Position numbers and translations under genes: made by a program
The notes under the pieces: model-generated
The model's input: the letters and a program-made list of their open reading frames with translations, nothing else
The model's database searches: none
Told to the model about the DNA's origin: nothing
Source: Pyrus communis
Taxonomy: Eukaryota > Streptophyta > Magnoliopsida > Rosales > Rosaceae
DNA length: 64,000 nt
Assembly: GCF_963583255.1 (NCBI RefSeq)
Contig: NC_084803.1
Coordinates: forward strand, 27,626,428 to 27,690,427
Direction of reading: 5' to 3'
Shown here: piece after piece, positions 1-13,129 of the stretch
Position numbering within the stretch: position 1 is the stretch's first letter
Layout of the letters: every line of letters starts with the position of its first letter

Positions 1-1209
1 GCAGCCTCTGTCGGTATATGGAAGCCTAATTGAAAATGTTTATATAACAGCATTTATCTTAAACAGGCTGCACTCTGCCATCTCACTTTTGGTAATTATA
101 TGTTCAAACACTACTATAAACATCATGCTTGAAAATAAGTCTTGCATAACCGACATCAACCTTTTAATGCTTATAACCGACATCAACTTGAACAGCTAAA
201 TCCTGAATCCACTAAGACCTAAAGGCATTAACAAAACCAGCTCACTCACTTCAAATCAATATCCATACAAATATGATAAAGTCAACAAAACCCAAATTGC
301 TTACCTTTCCTATGAGATAGAAAGGAGAAAGATTTATCTTTCAAGCAAACACCCACAGGAACAATAACCCTGTTGCCCAGAAAGCAAGAAAAGCACCTCA
401 AAGGAGAAAACCTAAATCAGATCAAAGTACCAAAACCCTGATGCCCAAAAATCCCTTTTTTTTTCCCACTTCACAAAATACAAATTACAGATTGATATGT
501 ATTTACTTAAGAAACAAAATCAGAACCATACAACTCAACAATCAAGAACACAAAGGCATCCAAGAAACACCAAATTGACCAAACCGACCGTCCAGAAAGA
601 CAGATTGAAAGCGGAAACAGAAACCAAAGAAAAAAATGTACCAGACCCAGATGAGAAATCGCAAAAAAAAACTAGTATTTTGCTGCACTCTAGTTGATAC
701 AAAATATCAAACACAAACAGAGAACAAATAAAAAACATTTGAACAATCGAAGAAAGAGAGACCGAGAGCTACACGAAAATAGATCGAACCTGGAACGGAG
801 ATGCAGAGCTGAAGATGCTACGGAAGAGGATGAGGAGGAAGGTTCGCAGAGCTGCTACACAGAAGATGCAGAGGTGAAGAGGCTACAGGGAAGAAGATGA
901 GGAGGAAAGGGAAGATGCAGAGGGAGGAACACGACGGCTGAGAAGAAGAGGGATAGTTTTTAGGGTTTGTTATATGATTTTTGATGTAAATTTTGAAAAA
1001 GACAAGGGGCATTTTTGTCTTAAAATTTTGGAAATTTCTGTCCCACAGACATGGAACAACCCGTTCCAGGGTGGGGGTGTGGAACAAAAAATCATCCAAA
1101 AATTGTTCCGTGGAACAGCGCGTTCCACTCATTTTAGGCGCACCAAACGTGGGACGGAACGCCTCGTCCCACTCTGTTCCGTCCCGTCCCGCGTACCAAA
1201 CGCGACCTA
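1..1209. other. No confident gene; possible 5' leader of a gene lying to the left
   Basis: No ORF here looks like a conserved protein. On the - strand, roughly 960 down to 790 is strongly pyrimidine-rich and reads like a plant 5' UTR, followed by a plausible donor (CCAG then GTTCGA) near 790; this could be the untranslated first exon of a - strand gene whose coding part is outside the window. That is inference only. The stretch 1050-1209 is GC-rich and ends in a 'ccaaacgcgaccta' type terminus, like one end of a DNA-transposon-derived short element; I could not find its partner end. Confidence 0.25.
798..907. repeat. Imperfect tandem duplication (~65 bp unit)
   Basis: Two adjacent purine-rich copies share 'agatgcagag.tgaag', 'gctac.gg.aga' and 'gatgaggaggaa'. 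The copies begin near 800 and 864. It sits in the pyrimidine-rich (on the - strand) possible leader described for 1-1209. Confidence 0.5.
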
Positions 1210-1716
1210 AAGGTACTAATGACTCAATGGTAGGAACTACTCCAAGTTCAGTGGCAAACTTCTTAATCCAAATAGCCCCATGACTAGCATCTAGAGCATC
1301 ATAGTATTTTGCTTCTATGTTTGAAAGTGCAATGCATATCTACTTATGGCTCCCGCAGCTTGACAACTCCTCCATTCAAAGTGAAGACACATCCCAATGT
1401 GGACTTATGCTTTGAAGATCCTAAGTGGTCAAAATCAATGTAACATTTGTCTAGCAATTTCCTTCAACATTTCCTCCATACATTAGCATCATATCCTTAG
1501 TTTTTCCCACGTACTTAAGGATTGCCTTTACGACTTTCCTATGCTGACGCCCTGGGTTCGATTAGAACTTGCTTACAATTCCAACGACAAAGCATACGTC
1601 TGACCTTGTACATAGCATAACATACATGAGACTCTTTACGACTGACACATACGGAATATGCGCCATCTTATCTTTCTCACTTGGTGTCTTGGGATACATG
1701 TCCTTAGTGAGAATAA
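1210..1716 (-). pseudogene. Ty1/copia reverse transcriptase-RNase H remnant
   Basis: Read on the - strand from about 1716 downwards, the translation follows the end of a copia polyprotein: 'IPYVSVVKSLMYVMLCTRSD' (copia SLMYAMLCTRPD region), then 'SNPGRQHRKVVKAILKY', then in a second frame 'KSTLGCVFTLNGG', and in a further frame 'SNIEAKYYDALDASHGAIWI' (RNase H end, usual form STEAEY.A..EA..E..W). It is interrupted by in-frame stops and at least two frame changes, so it cannot encode a working protein. Its 5' side ends abruptly at 1716, where an LTR-like sequence begins, which suggests a later insertion or rearrangement. The family assignment is from motif recognition by eye. Confidence 0.75.
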
Positions 1717-2450
1717 TGTTGGAAATATGCTTTAAAGCTAATCATGAAATAATACTTTACAAACATTTCACATATTAACTATTTCAGTTCAATCTAAAGG
1801 CAAAGATTGTTGTTTAAAGTTGTCTCATTAAACCTTATACGTGTTAACAATAAGTCTAATGAATATATGTTACTAAGAGAATGTAATCTAAAGACGTTAG
1901 ATTCACGATACCTTTCTCATTCATGGACATATCCTAAATGCCCATGATCATAGGATTGCTAATTGGGCTTTGACAATCTGGATAATCGATACATACTATG
2001 TCTTATCTCCCGAGAATGACTGATCTTGAGTCAGTGGTGTGAATGACAATAAGATAAGTATATAGGAGCCCAAAAGAGAATGAGTATACTGAACGCGATC
2101 AACTAGGACTTCTCATACTCATGTCATATGAGAACTCACTAGTTAATATAATACAAAGTAGTCCTTTGACCTGAGATATCATAGTTGACTTAAGGTTAGG
2201 TTCTTAATCAATGTGCGAGGGTGTCAACGACATCTTTGGGTTAAGCTACCTAGTCATGGATGCATTTGAATGTACAATAAGGGATCTCTAACCTTCAAAA
2301 CATTGAGAGAGAATACTCTATGATATTGATAAAGAATATTTGGCCAGAGCACATAATTATGAAAGTATGCTCAAAATCACATTCAAGGTAACATATAAAC
2401 ATGAGAATCACATTGGATAGTAGATGTTGGACCATAACTTTCTAGGCCTA
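1717..2450. mobile_element. LTR-like block abutting the copia remnant
   Basis: The block starts with TGTTGGAAATATGC, a typical beginning for plant copia-type LTRs, exactly where the copia coding frame stops. It is AT-rich and has no ORF. I could not define its right end or a target duplication, so whether it is a solo LTR, the LTR of a second element, or internal sequence is open. Confidence 0.35.
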
Positions 2451-4130
2451 AACACATGGCACTAAGGGTGGCAAAAAAGACCAGAATACCAATAGCTCAT
2501 GACTTTCGGACTATTGAACTAGTCAGGATTCTTAGTCAGACCAGACTTAGACATGGTTTTGGGAGGTTTCAGCTGAAGGTGAAGAGGGTTTGTTCGGTAC
2601 ACCTTTGCCAAAGCAAAGCATACCTTTTAGTGCACCTCTGCGGAGGCAAAGCATTAATGTCGGGTACATCCTTTGCCGAAGCAAGGTACCACCATTTGGT
2701 AGATTCCAGTTGAAACTGGGTTTACATCGTTTATTACCTCCCAGTCGAATCACTAAGATACTTTTCTCTCACAGGTGTGGTAGTAATCAGAACCGAGAAT
2801 TTGGAAACTTTCCCTTTATACACTACTACTTTATGAGCAATTTAGAGACATGTAAGGACAAGAAAAAAAAAATTTCTCTAGTTGAAGTTCAATCAAATTC
2901 CATAAACTTCAAAATTGTACCTATGCATGGACGCAAAGGTCTCAATTATGTCTTGCTTCGGGCATGTGATCATCTTTTATGATTGGAATGGTCTGCATAA
3001 GTGAGTCAAAGAGCCATGGAATCCTTGTCAGTAAGGTACATCTATTTGTAATACTTCAGGCATAAGTCTTCGAATGAAGATCATGACGGATGCTTATTCA
3101 GCTCTTTTACACCAGAGTTGGCTACAATGATTTCACAGGTCTTCTAGTCAAGCGGAGTGTCACATTTTGTATTGACATAAAGTAGTTTTTGTTTGAAATG
3201 TCCAAATAAGGGAAATCGAACTTTTTACGGTTCGACATTTTGTTGAATAGAGGGGACAAGATTGTGATTGGTGCTTTGGTGTCTCCATAAGCATCCAAGT
3301 TAGAACATTCGAGTTCTTAAGACATGGTTTGGTTTAAACGAATTAATTCTGGATAACTTCAGGTCTCTACATGAGTAGTGCGTGTTAAGAAACTTTAGGT
3401 TCTATGACACTTTTCCGAAAAACTTCGAATTCGGAATTATGAACTGTAGGTTCATCATACCTGCAAACAACTGAAAAATATGCAACAAATAAATGCATGT
3501 AGGTCGCCCTACAACAATAATTCCATGAATTCATAATATTTCGTTATTAAGCTTCGGACCAACAAGAAGTGATGGGTTAAAAGTAATAAAACATACTTTT
3601 GCCTCAAAATCAGGCCTTGGAATTTTAGTTGTCCCAAAAATTGAACCAAAAGCCCATGTGGGCTGGAAAAACAAAAAACCGTGAAGCTGAGGCCCAAAGA
3701 TTAGGCTGGGATTAGGTACAGGTCGAGCTGGGCTGCAGGAGCAGGCCCAACGAAGTGGGCAGGATACTGAAACCCACGTGGAGGGCGATCCTATGCTTCG
3801 AAGTGCACAAACCCAAAGCCTTTGCAGGCTGGTATCACAGGGCGAAATGAAAGACAACAACAAGCAGTTGCACGTGGGCCCAAAGAGAAAAAAACAATTT
3901 TTTTTTAAATTTGCTGCTGCCCGAGATGAAGTGAGGCCCAATAGGGTGTCAGGTTGGACCAATAGGGTGTCCTCGCTGCATGCGAGGGTTGGGGGTGACA
4001 ACACCAAAACGGCGTCGTGGGTTTCTGGGTTCCAAGGGAGCTACTGTGCTCCGGCTTGATTCGCAGCTCGCGGCTCCAGTGGCTCAAGCTGCTGGTGGCT
4101 GGCGGCTTTAAGCCGCAGCTTGCTAGATTT
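2451..4130. other. Unassigned intergenic sequence, probably transposon-derived
   Basis: No conserved coding sequence is recognisable. Around 2600-2690 there are three spaced copies of a short near-palindrome (ctttgccRaagcaa-like, at about 2604, 2635 and 2670). Around 3920-3975 the phrase 'ccaatagggtgtc' occurs twice. The stretch 3960-4130 is unusually GC-rich for this window. The longest frame (3531-4007, - strand) has low-conservation composition and overlaps others, so I do not call it a gene. Confidence 0.3.
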
Positions 4131-4300
4131 AAAACCTTTGGAAGGTTTGACAAAACACTCACGGTACTGTTCAATTTTAACAAAAAACCACATTTATACC
4201 TTTCCTTGGTACTATTCATTATACCTTTTAAAAAAAAGCTTTTCATTAAAAGGAAAGTTTTTTTAGACTTTTCGTTAGTTTTCGTTAGTTTTTGTTTTTT
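4131..4300. repeat. Degraded MITE-type short element
   Basis: The text 'ggtactgttcaattttaacaa', 'accacatttataccttt', 'ggtactattcattatacctttt' and 'cttttcgttagttttcgtta' follows a short non-coding element I recognise as abundant in Rosaceae (tttaacgaaaaaccac...ggtactattca). No coding capacity. The next kilobase (4300-5450) is AT-rich upstream sequence of the LIKE-COV gene with nothing else that I recognise. Confidence 0.45.
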
Positions 4301-5553
4301 TTTTTGTTTTCAATTCAATTCACAACATCAATTCACATAATTGCAAAATTATGAATAATACATAAGCAATTTATTTAAAATCTAAAATTCATAAAACGTA
4401 AAGTTGGGTTATGCATTATGGTGAAAGTTCATGCAATCAAGGCTGAAAAAAAATATCAAGATTTTGGAAGAACTTGGATTGCGTGATGATATTTATCAAC
4501 TGATTTGTAAGGGTTCATTCTCAGGATTTCAGCTTTTCTTCTTTAAGGCTTGTATCATGTTCAACACAATAAAAGTAAATTGAATCAATAATAGTATATG
4601 AATTCAATAAAATCAAAATTTAATCAACTAAGAATAATTGAAACATAATACCTCCCTGATTAAAGATGGATGAATTATCTTTAGTAGCGTCAAGAGTGTA
4701 CTGATAACTCGTTGTATCCTATATTTAACTAAGGGAAAGGAAGGGGGTGCACGACATAGAGAAGGGGATGGAGAAAAGGGCTTGAGGAATTTTATAGTAA
4801 TAAGGAGGAGAGAAACTTGCTCTGCAAGTAATATAAAGTTTAATAGAAAAGCTCTTCTAGATCCCAAGGATTCCTAATTTGTCTCTGTTTAGGATTTATA
4901 CAATTACACAATGTATATCATAACAAGTATATAATTTTTATTTTGGAAAAGTATAAAATATAAACAAAATAATCTGTTTTGGAGTTTCAATTATAGAGTA
5001 AGGTTGGACTGTGAAACTTTTAGAGTTTGAATAGTATGAAGTTATGTCATTTTAAAATCACATCTTAGAGTTTGAAGTTAGGATTGAAGATACTCTTAGT
5101 TATGCCGTCTTCAATCATGGAATTAGCCTTCTAAAAATTAATATTTTAAAGGCGATTTAGGGATGAATTTTTTCATCTCCAACCATGCAGGTTTATATTT
5201 GATTCATTTTCATATTTTATTGATTTTTGTGACAAAAATGAGCTTGCCAGCCAGTGGCCTACATGCTGCTCGCACAAGAACTCGATTTCCTTTCGCCCTT
5301 GGATGGGTATGTAAAATTTTGGCCCAAAAATTAATAGAAATGAAAAAGAAGAAAACGGGTCAAATGACACACGTCACATAGCGCAGATGGCAGTGCTCCA
5401 TTTGCAATTGTAAATTATGCTTAACATCCAAGTCTGCACAATTACAACTTCCAACCGACGCAACACATCATCATCTCCCTCGGAATCATCAACGCTTCCC
5501 TCCCTCCCGAATTCTCAGCCAAGTTTCGAGCTCTCTCTCTCCTTCTCGGCGAA

Positions 5554-8500
5554 ATGGCCGAAGATCAAGAATCGACGTCGATTCCTCTGAGTCAAGCGGA
5601 GAATGGTGGTCCGGATCCCGAAGATCCAGCCAAGTCTCCCCCTCCCTCCCCCAATTCCTCTACTCGTAAGGTCTGATTCGATCTCCGCCCTCCATTCTTT
5701 TCTCATCCAAATCTACGGATCAAATGCTTGACATTGTATTCCAAGTTACTCTAATTTCCAGATAGTTTTACGATGTTGGATTTGTAGTTAAATTCATTAA
5801 CTACAAATGTTGCCATGTTGGTAGGCTGAAATGGGTGCTAAATAGCCCAATCCAGTCCTTGTCCAGAATCAAATGGCGGCTTAAAGTCCAATTAAGCTGT
5901 TTGCACCAGGGTTCAAATTTAATTCCCTCATTTCAAATCCTTCCCTCCATTTGGACCGTTAATGTCGTTATAATTAGGATGCTTAGTTCATAAACAAACC
6001 AAATGCACCCGCCTTGAGGAACCTGCTCTAGTTCCATTGTCCACCTAGACAATCGTTTTCGCAATTTGAGATTTTTGTAATTTAAATGTAAGAATCAAAG
6101 TGATATCTTGTTCAACATGTAATGTTTGTGTCCAATCATTTTCAGGCTTGCTGCTTTGTTCTCCAAAGTTGGGTCTCAAAGAAGTTTATGACTGGATGGT
6201 GAGAATTTTACCTGCTCTTAGGTGCAATTCTCAATCATTTTCTCATGATTTCTTAAGCCTAGCCGTGTCTTGAATTGCTTGCAGTGTGGTGCTTTTTCCT
6301 GTTGCTGTTACATTCTTTGTTACATGGTGGTTTATTCAGTTTGTTGATGGTTTCTTTAGTCCACTCTATGCTCAGCTTGGCATCGACATCTTCGGTATGT
6401 TCTTAATGAATTACTAGTTTCCTTTTGTTGAAAGCCTCCTCTAATAAAATGAGGAAAACGTGAGGATAATGGTTGGGACCTATGTGTATTGTGGACCCTG
6501 CCTCTATTAGGGAGATGGTTTACGAAATGTGGTCTCCCTAGCATCACCTTAATTAATATTGTAACATAGAGAGAGTCAAACACAAAGAATTTGCAGGCTA
6601 AATTTCATTCACTACATAAAAAGGTAGAAAGACTAATATATTGAATTTTAACTTGACTCCTCCATAAGAAAAAGAAAAAGAAAAAAAAAAAAAAAAAAAA
6701 AAAAAAACCCTCAAAGCAATGCAAAATTGGTGCATTTGCTTTAACTGAGAACTTGGATGTTCCTTTTTAAGGTGGCAAAGTTGGCAGAAGATAATACAGC
6801 AGGTTTTAGAAAGTGCAAAGGTGATTACTTAGACCCAATATTTGCTTGTCTACTGCCATAGGAACTTTTAATATTTGATCAAGCCCATTGTTCAAATCTC
6901 ATGCATGGCAAACAGCATTCAGTTAATTGTGGAGCTTCAGTGTTGTAGGAACAATTGCGGTTGTATAAAACTGAAGGTTTTAATTTGTAAAGCCAAATTA
7001 GTTTTAATACAGATTTCATAGTTTATTCGTTTCCTTTTTATTATTTTTCCCTGTTCCTAGTAAGGATTGCTTTCCTGTTCTTAGAAAGATTAGGTATTAA
7101 AAATAAGAACATGTTCTTTGTAATTTAATATAGCCACACTTGATTGATGAATGAAATTATCTCTATATTCTAAACCCTGATCTCCCCTTCTGTACTAGAT
7201 TTTTCTTCGGTCTATCTATTTGTTCTCTGACTTCTTATTCTGGGTTCCTATATTTTCTTATAATCAGACCTGGTACCTCTTGTTTTCTAAGATCTCTTTC
7301 TGATTTCTAAATTCGGATTACTTGTTCTAACTCACCTTGGTAGTTCGCCCTGACTTTTCATCTAGTGGGGAAGGATAGGGGTTTCTTGGGCTTGTCACTT
7401 GACATTGACTGGGATATATGACTTGTTATGGGGGTTCTTTTTATGTGTTGCATTATAATCTTACAACTGAACTTTTGAAAATGGTTGGTTTTTTCAATGC
7501 AGAAGCCTGCTGCATCTTTTATTGAAATAAGCTTGAATCTCAAAGTTTTTTTTTATTAAATATATTCACTAAATGTGTAGTCTCTAAATTTTGACTTCAG
7601 CTCATATTCTGCTTTAATGCGTCGCTCAAAGTGCTTTTTTTTTTTTTTTTTTTTGCAGGACTTGGATTTGTCACATCCTTATTGTTTGTATTCTTTGTTG
7701 GCGTCTTTGTTTCATCATGGATGGGTGCCACTGTTTTCTCAGTCGGAGAATGGATCATAAAGAGAATGCCTTTTGTTAAGCATATCTACTCCGCCTCCAA
7801 ACAAATTAGTGCTGCAGTTTCTCCAGGTAACAGTTATTATCTGTAAAAGCTTGGGGACTGCATATATTATATACTGTTATGTGAAGGGATATATGAACAA
7901 GAACTTGTACAAACAACATCCTAGCTTATATATTGTTGTATGAAGTTATATTTAGCAGGGCTGTAATTACACTGAAATCATGTACCCAGTACCAGCTTAC
8001 CAAGAAAATTGAAAAGAGGATTATATATTAAAATTTAAAAAGAATCAATCCCAGCTTGTTGTAATATGGGAATTTTTCCATCTTTCACGAAGGAGACAAA
8101 CGAATACAACATTTTCATGTTCAATTTTAAATAAAAAACTCCTTTCAAAAAAAAATAATAATAAATAAATAAATAAAAAACATTAAATGCTCTAACTATG
8201 AATATGAATCCAGAAATAGACCGGTTTTATTGCACCCCTCAACTTCAATAGAAAATGCAATGTCTCCTTGCCATATGTTAGATGGTGATAACGTTTCCTG
8301 CAGAAGATTCTGAAGTGAATCGAGGAGTGTCTAAACTTTATAAAGCAAGGCCTTAGAAATCATGTACCAGTGTTTACGAGATATTGGAAATCTGGAATAT
8401 TTGCATCCTCCGCTGAAATGTTTTCCTTTATTTAGATTTGTAACAAGCTGTTATTGACTTCCATTAATCAAATACACAAAAATTTGGGTTACATATTATT

Positions 8501-11500
8501 ACTTATTTCTTCTCCAAGGCTTCAAGGACTCTTAACTGTTTGGGTTTTCTGTTTTTTTTTTTTTTTTTTTTTTTTTCTTTTCACATTAAGTATGAAATTT
8601 CCTGACTATATCAATGACATTGTCTTCCTTTGAATGATTTTTGGCCTGCCAAATTCTGGTAATTCTCTCACCGATGAGCATCTACTTTGGTAGCATTTAT
8701 TTGGTATTCATATGAACCGAGCTTGGCGATTGGGGGTTATGCTAGGTTGATCTCTTGTTCTCGTATATGTTAACATATTCAACCTAGCTACTGAAAGAAC
8801 TAGCAGAAAAGTTTAAACAAAAAAAAAAATGGAAAACTAATGAAAAAGACTTGAAATGTTTTAGTTTTAATAAAAAACCATATTATAAGTTTTGTTTAAT
8901 AATTAGTAAAAGGCTCATATTAAAGTAGTCCAACTAAAAATGGCCCAACTATAATAAATTATGATTTGTTGATTTTACCCCTAACTTTTTTAGGTTGAGT
9001 TCCAGATTTTCGTCATTAATGGAGTTCATCGTTGTTTTGCATACCTTCTTCTTTTTCTTTGAAACAAAAATATAGATCCTCATGCTATTTAATTTATATT
9101 TTGTATTATTTCGTTGAAATGTGATCGTCGTTATTATTTATAGTGTATTCGAGGTATTGTTTTTTAATTTTTCTTCATCAATGGAGTTCATCGTTTGTTT
9201 ATCCAGAAAATAAATTTGAGATCTGCATGCTATTCAATAATAACGACGGGTCACTGTTTCTGGACTGTAAAAATAAATTGTTTCTACAATCTAAGTCACT
9301 CTTTCTGGATCCAAATGAAATAGACACACTGTTTCTTAAATGTAAACTAGAAAATAAATAGTGAAATTCACTGTATTTGGATTCAAAGCAAAATAAGCAC
9401 CCTGTTTCTAAAATATAATCAACTGATGCATGAAAGAAAAGAAACAGTCAAAGGTTAAAGCATAGACTGCTTCTGGAATTTAAGTAACTGTTTCTGGATT
9501 TTGATTCTTTTCTTTCTAGATACAGTGTTTGTTTGTGCACAGACAAAACAAACATTATATCTGATTTTTTTTTTTCCAGAAACAGTGTTAGTTTTGAGTA
9601 CTCCAGAAACAGTTTTATGTTTTGGTTTTTTTTTTTTTTTTTTCCTAGACACTTTTTCACCGGTTTCTGCCATTAAATTTCTTTGAACTTGTTTCGGCGA
9701 CTTTGTTCCGATGAATGCTTCCTTTTTCAACTTTGATTTAGTTGTTTTTGAAATGGGGGAATCGTGTTGGGTTGAGGTTGGTGAAGAGTCAGGACAATAT
9801 TGAATCATTTAGGGATATTTATGGAAGTGTAGATTTGTAGCGGGTTGGGCTTGTAAGTTTGACCTGTGGACAATAGTTTTCGATGGTTTTGTATTAAACT
9901 TTGAGCCCTTTTGGTTAAATAACATTTTAGGATGGTTTTTGGTTAAATATTTGTTGGCCGAAGCCCTTTTCGTTAAAGCTCCCAAAAAAACAAGGATATA
10001 TTAAATATCAATGTAAACATAATAACATTTTCGGATTGTCCATATTTAGCCAACTTTTTTTTTGCCATCTTATGGATATTAGATACTCTTTTAGTCGTCC
10101 TGAAAAGATAAAATAAAGTAAAATACACATGTATTCGTTTAAATACATTGTAAATTTCTTTAAAATCAGTGCTAGCTCTTGACGGCTGTCAAGGGATGAA
10201 AAAAATTTCTACTATTCAAACAATGTAATTGTGTAAATATACTTTAAATTGGTATTTCAGGGTTAGAGCTCCTTTTTTCTTGCAGACCAAAATACTACAG
10301 CTTTTAAAGAGGTGGCAATTATCCGTCACCCACGTGTTGGTGAATATGCTTTTGGATTTATTACATCAACAGTCACCCTTCAGGTTCTCTTTCTTGCAAA
10401 TTTCTTTATTACTCATTCTTGAGTCCATCTAAGCGAAGTGTTGTGTTTTCCCTTTCCCCCCTGAACTTTTGTAGAAAAGGCCACATCCATTACTTTAATG
10501 TGTTGTTGGATTAGGTTTTTGGCATATAAGAATAAGACACAAAGCTTGAACATTTATAATTGTTTAATTCAATTGTGATGAAGACCAGGATAAATTGTAT
10601 CTCTCTTTGATACCAACCAATTAATTGAGCAGTGAGAGAGCATGGGTTGGACATGGCATTTGTGATTCAGCGGCAGTTGAAATTTATTGTTTACAACCTC
10701 TAGTATCCATTGTCCTGTATGCCTTGATTCCTGTTTCTTTGATTTTCCTTGGATCCTTGAAAGATTGCTGGATTTCGTCCTTAGATAATGGCAATGCAGA
10801 AAGAAAATTCATATTTTGTGTAGACGCATGGATAGAAGTTCGATTTGTTTGATTTAGTTTTCAGATATTAGGAATTTGTGGTTGGAAATTGCGGGTCATT
10901 TGTTTGTTTTATTTATATGAACATGGGGTTTTAATTCTTAGGGTTTGACTCTTTTAGTTCAGTACTTATGACTATTATTATTTGATTATTTAAGTATTAT
11001 GGGATTGCCTCTATAGCCTATGGTTAGAATTTCAGACAATTTACATACAGATTGAGGATAAAGATATATGGATCTAGTTGTACTTTTTCACATCTCTTCT
11101 GTTTTCTTTCTCAGAGAAAATTGGAGCATTAGTCCATGAATTATGACCGAATTGCAGCTTTGATCCTTAAAATACAATTGGCATCTGAATTTGAAATATT
11201 GTGGAGCACTGAGCCTCGATGCCAATTGTAATGGATTATTAATTCAGGGACAAAAGCTACAATTCAATCACAGTTCAGGGACCATTGCTCCAATTTAGTC
11301 TTCTCCTTTTTTTTTTATATCAAATTGACATCAAAGAAAATGGTGCCCAGCATCATCCTAGAAGAATCCTCTTGCCTTGTTCCCAACATAAAAAGTCAGC
11401 TTTAGGTGGCCTTTGTGACACCAGCCACTTAGTGCAGTATCTTTGAGTTTGATTCGTCAAACTAACACTAATCTTTTGTTCACCTGTTGGTTTTTACTGC

Positions 11501-12566
11501 AGAGAGATAATGAAGATGAAGAGTTGTGTAGTGTGTTTGTCCCAACAAATCATCTATACATAGGCGATATATTTCTTGTTAACTCCACAGAGATCATAAG
11601 ACCGAATTTGTCTATCCGAGAAGGCATAGGTATGTTTTTTTTTCTTTTGTTCCCTACGTCAGTCCAAAGAAGGGCCTTCCATAGAGTCAGGGATGGCAAT
11701 TCTTGTTCTTGGGTCCCTTGTTGTGTCATTTAGAGCTCACACCATACATTAGTTACCCCAACCTGACCTATTTGATTAATCATGTTAGTCTGACGTATTT
11801 GATTAATCATATTAGTTAGAATGCGAGCGTCTAACCCAAAACCAATTGGCGGTGGGTGGAGAGGTCCAAGATCTTCTAACACACCCTCTAGAAAATGAAA
11901 CTTTAATCATGTTTCATTATAATTTACTGGAAATTTTGATGATGTTCAAAAAAAGTTGCATTATGTTCCCAATTTATCCCCTTATAGAAAATCTAATCTG
12001 CATGCCAATGGATATCAAACATGCATTATCCCCATTTTAATTTTTGGATAGACCGTCTACCAATTCATACGTAGTTTGTGTTCAGCAGTACTTAAGTAGG
12101 TAGTCGGCCTATAATTAACAGATGCATGTGGGAAGTTGTATGTCTGCTGTTGACTGAAGGTTTCCCTTCCTAGTGTCAGTAGTGTGTACTGGTGTAACTG
12201 AATGGATCAGCGTTAAAACTACCAAACATTGAACTTTTGGATCCTCTTCAGATTGTTGTTGCAGTAGTACTTAAGTAGGTGGTCAACCTATAATTAACAG
12301 ATGTAAGCGTGCGCAGTTGCATGTTCGCTTTTGACTTAAAATTTGCCTTCCTAATGTGTAGTGGATTAAAAGAATGAATCGATGCAAAAACTTTTGGTAC
12401 CAAACATTTAAGTTTTGAACTATCATTAGATTGCTCTTACATTTTTCCTTCTGCCAATCATCCAGAGATCATTGTGTCTGGGGGTATGACAATGCCCCAA
12501 ATCATTTCTCCTCAACAAAGGATTGCCCAGCAGAACGAGAAGATCCCTTTGAACAGAATAAAGTGA
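5554..12566 (+). CDS. LCV: LIKE-COV protein (DUF502 family), 7 exons
   Basis: Exons: 5554-5670, 6146-6198, 6285-6394, 7659-7826, 10286-10383, 11503-11629, 12466-12566. All introns are GT-AG and all joins keep frame, giving 257 aa, the usual family length. The start MAEDQESTSIPLSQ and the acidic/Pro-Ser N-terminus resemble plant LCV proteins. Family blocks are intact: 'SKKFMTGCVVLFPVAVTFF', 'FIQFVDGFFSPLY', 'RMPFVKHIYSASKQ', 'FKEVAIIRHPRVGEY', 'CSVFVPTNHLYIGD', 'EIIRPNLSIREG'. Two hydrophobic segments (about residues 58-78 and 95-118) predict an integral membrane protein. Arabidopsis COV1 and its LCV relatives are implicated in vascular patterning and Golgi/trans-Golgi function; that role is inferred by homology. 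Intron 4 (about 2.5 kb) and introns 5 and 6 hold repeats. The exact paralogue (LCV1/2/3) is not settled by eye. Confidence 0.95.
6681..6707. repeat. Poly(A) tract
   Basis: Uninterrupted A run of 27 in intron 3 of the LIKE-COV gene, preceded by short AAAG/AAAAAG units. Likely length-polymorphic. Confidence 0.9.
8552..8576. repeat. Poly(T) tract
   Basis: T run of about 25 in intron 4 of the LIKE-COV gene. Confidence 0.9.
8860..9985. mobile_element. Inserted repeat block in LIKE-COV intron 4
   Basis: The block begins with 'taataaaaaaccatatta' and ends with 'atggtttttggttaaat...tcgttaaag', ends that are partly inverted relative to one another and resemble the short element at 4131-4300. Inside, 'tcattaatggagttcatcg' (about 9016) and 'tcatcaatggagttcatcg' (about 9177) mark an internal duplication of about 160 bp. 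From 9248 to 9620 there are many dispersed copies of a 'cactgtttctgga' phrase. No conserved protein is encoded; the short ORFs are low-complexity. Confidence 0.45.
11117..11298. repeat. MITE-like inverted repeat in LIKE-COV intron 5
   Basis: The left arm 'ttggagcattagtccatgaa' and the right arm 'agggaccattgctccaattt' are reverse complements with few mismatches; the match extends about 45 bp into each side. The element is about 180 bp and can fold as a hairpin. Non-coding. Confidence 0.65.
12083..12437. repeat. Tandem duplication (~178 bp unit) in LIKE-COV intron 6
   Basis: Two adjacent copies, starting near 12085 and 12263, share 'agtacttaagtaggt.gtc', 'cctataattaacagatg', 'ccttcct' and 'accaaacatt'. 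The second copy runs to just before the acceptor of exon 7 (exon starts 12466). The first copy ends in 'attgttgttgcag', a decoy acceptor-like sequence. Confidence 0.7.
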
Positions 12567-13129
12567 TTGCATCAAACACAGGCGTTCTGGTAATTGTACG
12601 ACTTCTATTATACGTCTTAGTCTTCTCTGTCTGCAGGAATGTTTGAGATTAGGTTGTTCATAGCGGCAGGCTTTATGAAGAAATATTATGCTCTTGCCAG
12701 TTCTATAGTTATACTCACATTTGGAGGTGCATTTGTATCAATGATGTATGTTTGATGTTTACGAAAAATGCTGGAGACTGAACAACATGATTCCTGTTGT
12801 ATATAATTTTCTCATCACGAAGCATCCTTGATCTTCGAAGATTTCCTCCATTTCCAGTTGGCAGCGATTGCTGCGTTTTGTTCATGATGATGGTAGCTAT
12901 TGGTTTTTATTTGTAGTTTGGTAAAATTGGAACTTTCATGTGACCTTCTATGTTTGCACTTGTGGAATATGAGTTCATTTGTGATCACCACTCTTAACGC
13001 ATGCGACCTTTTTCATAGGCGGATGAAAAATCCGGCCGTTGGTGGGAGGGGTGGGAAGGAGGACGAAGTCAAATGATTATAGGTTGAAAAGTTTATGGGT
13101 TAAAGTGTGTTTATTAAGAGGGGTGTGAT

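Noticed and set aside
3531..4007. 158-codon ORF on the - strand
   Set aside because: No domain, no splice-linked continuation, and the region looks like repeat-derived sequence.
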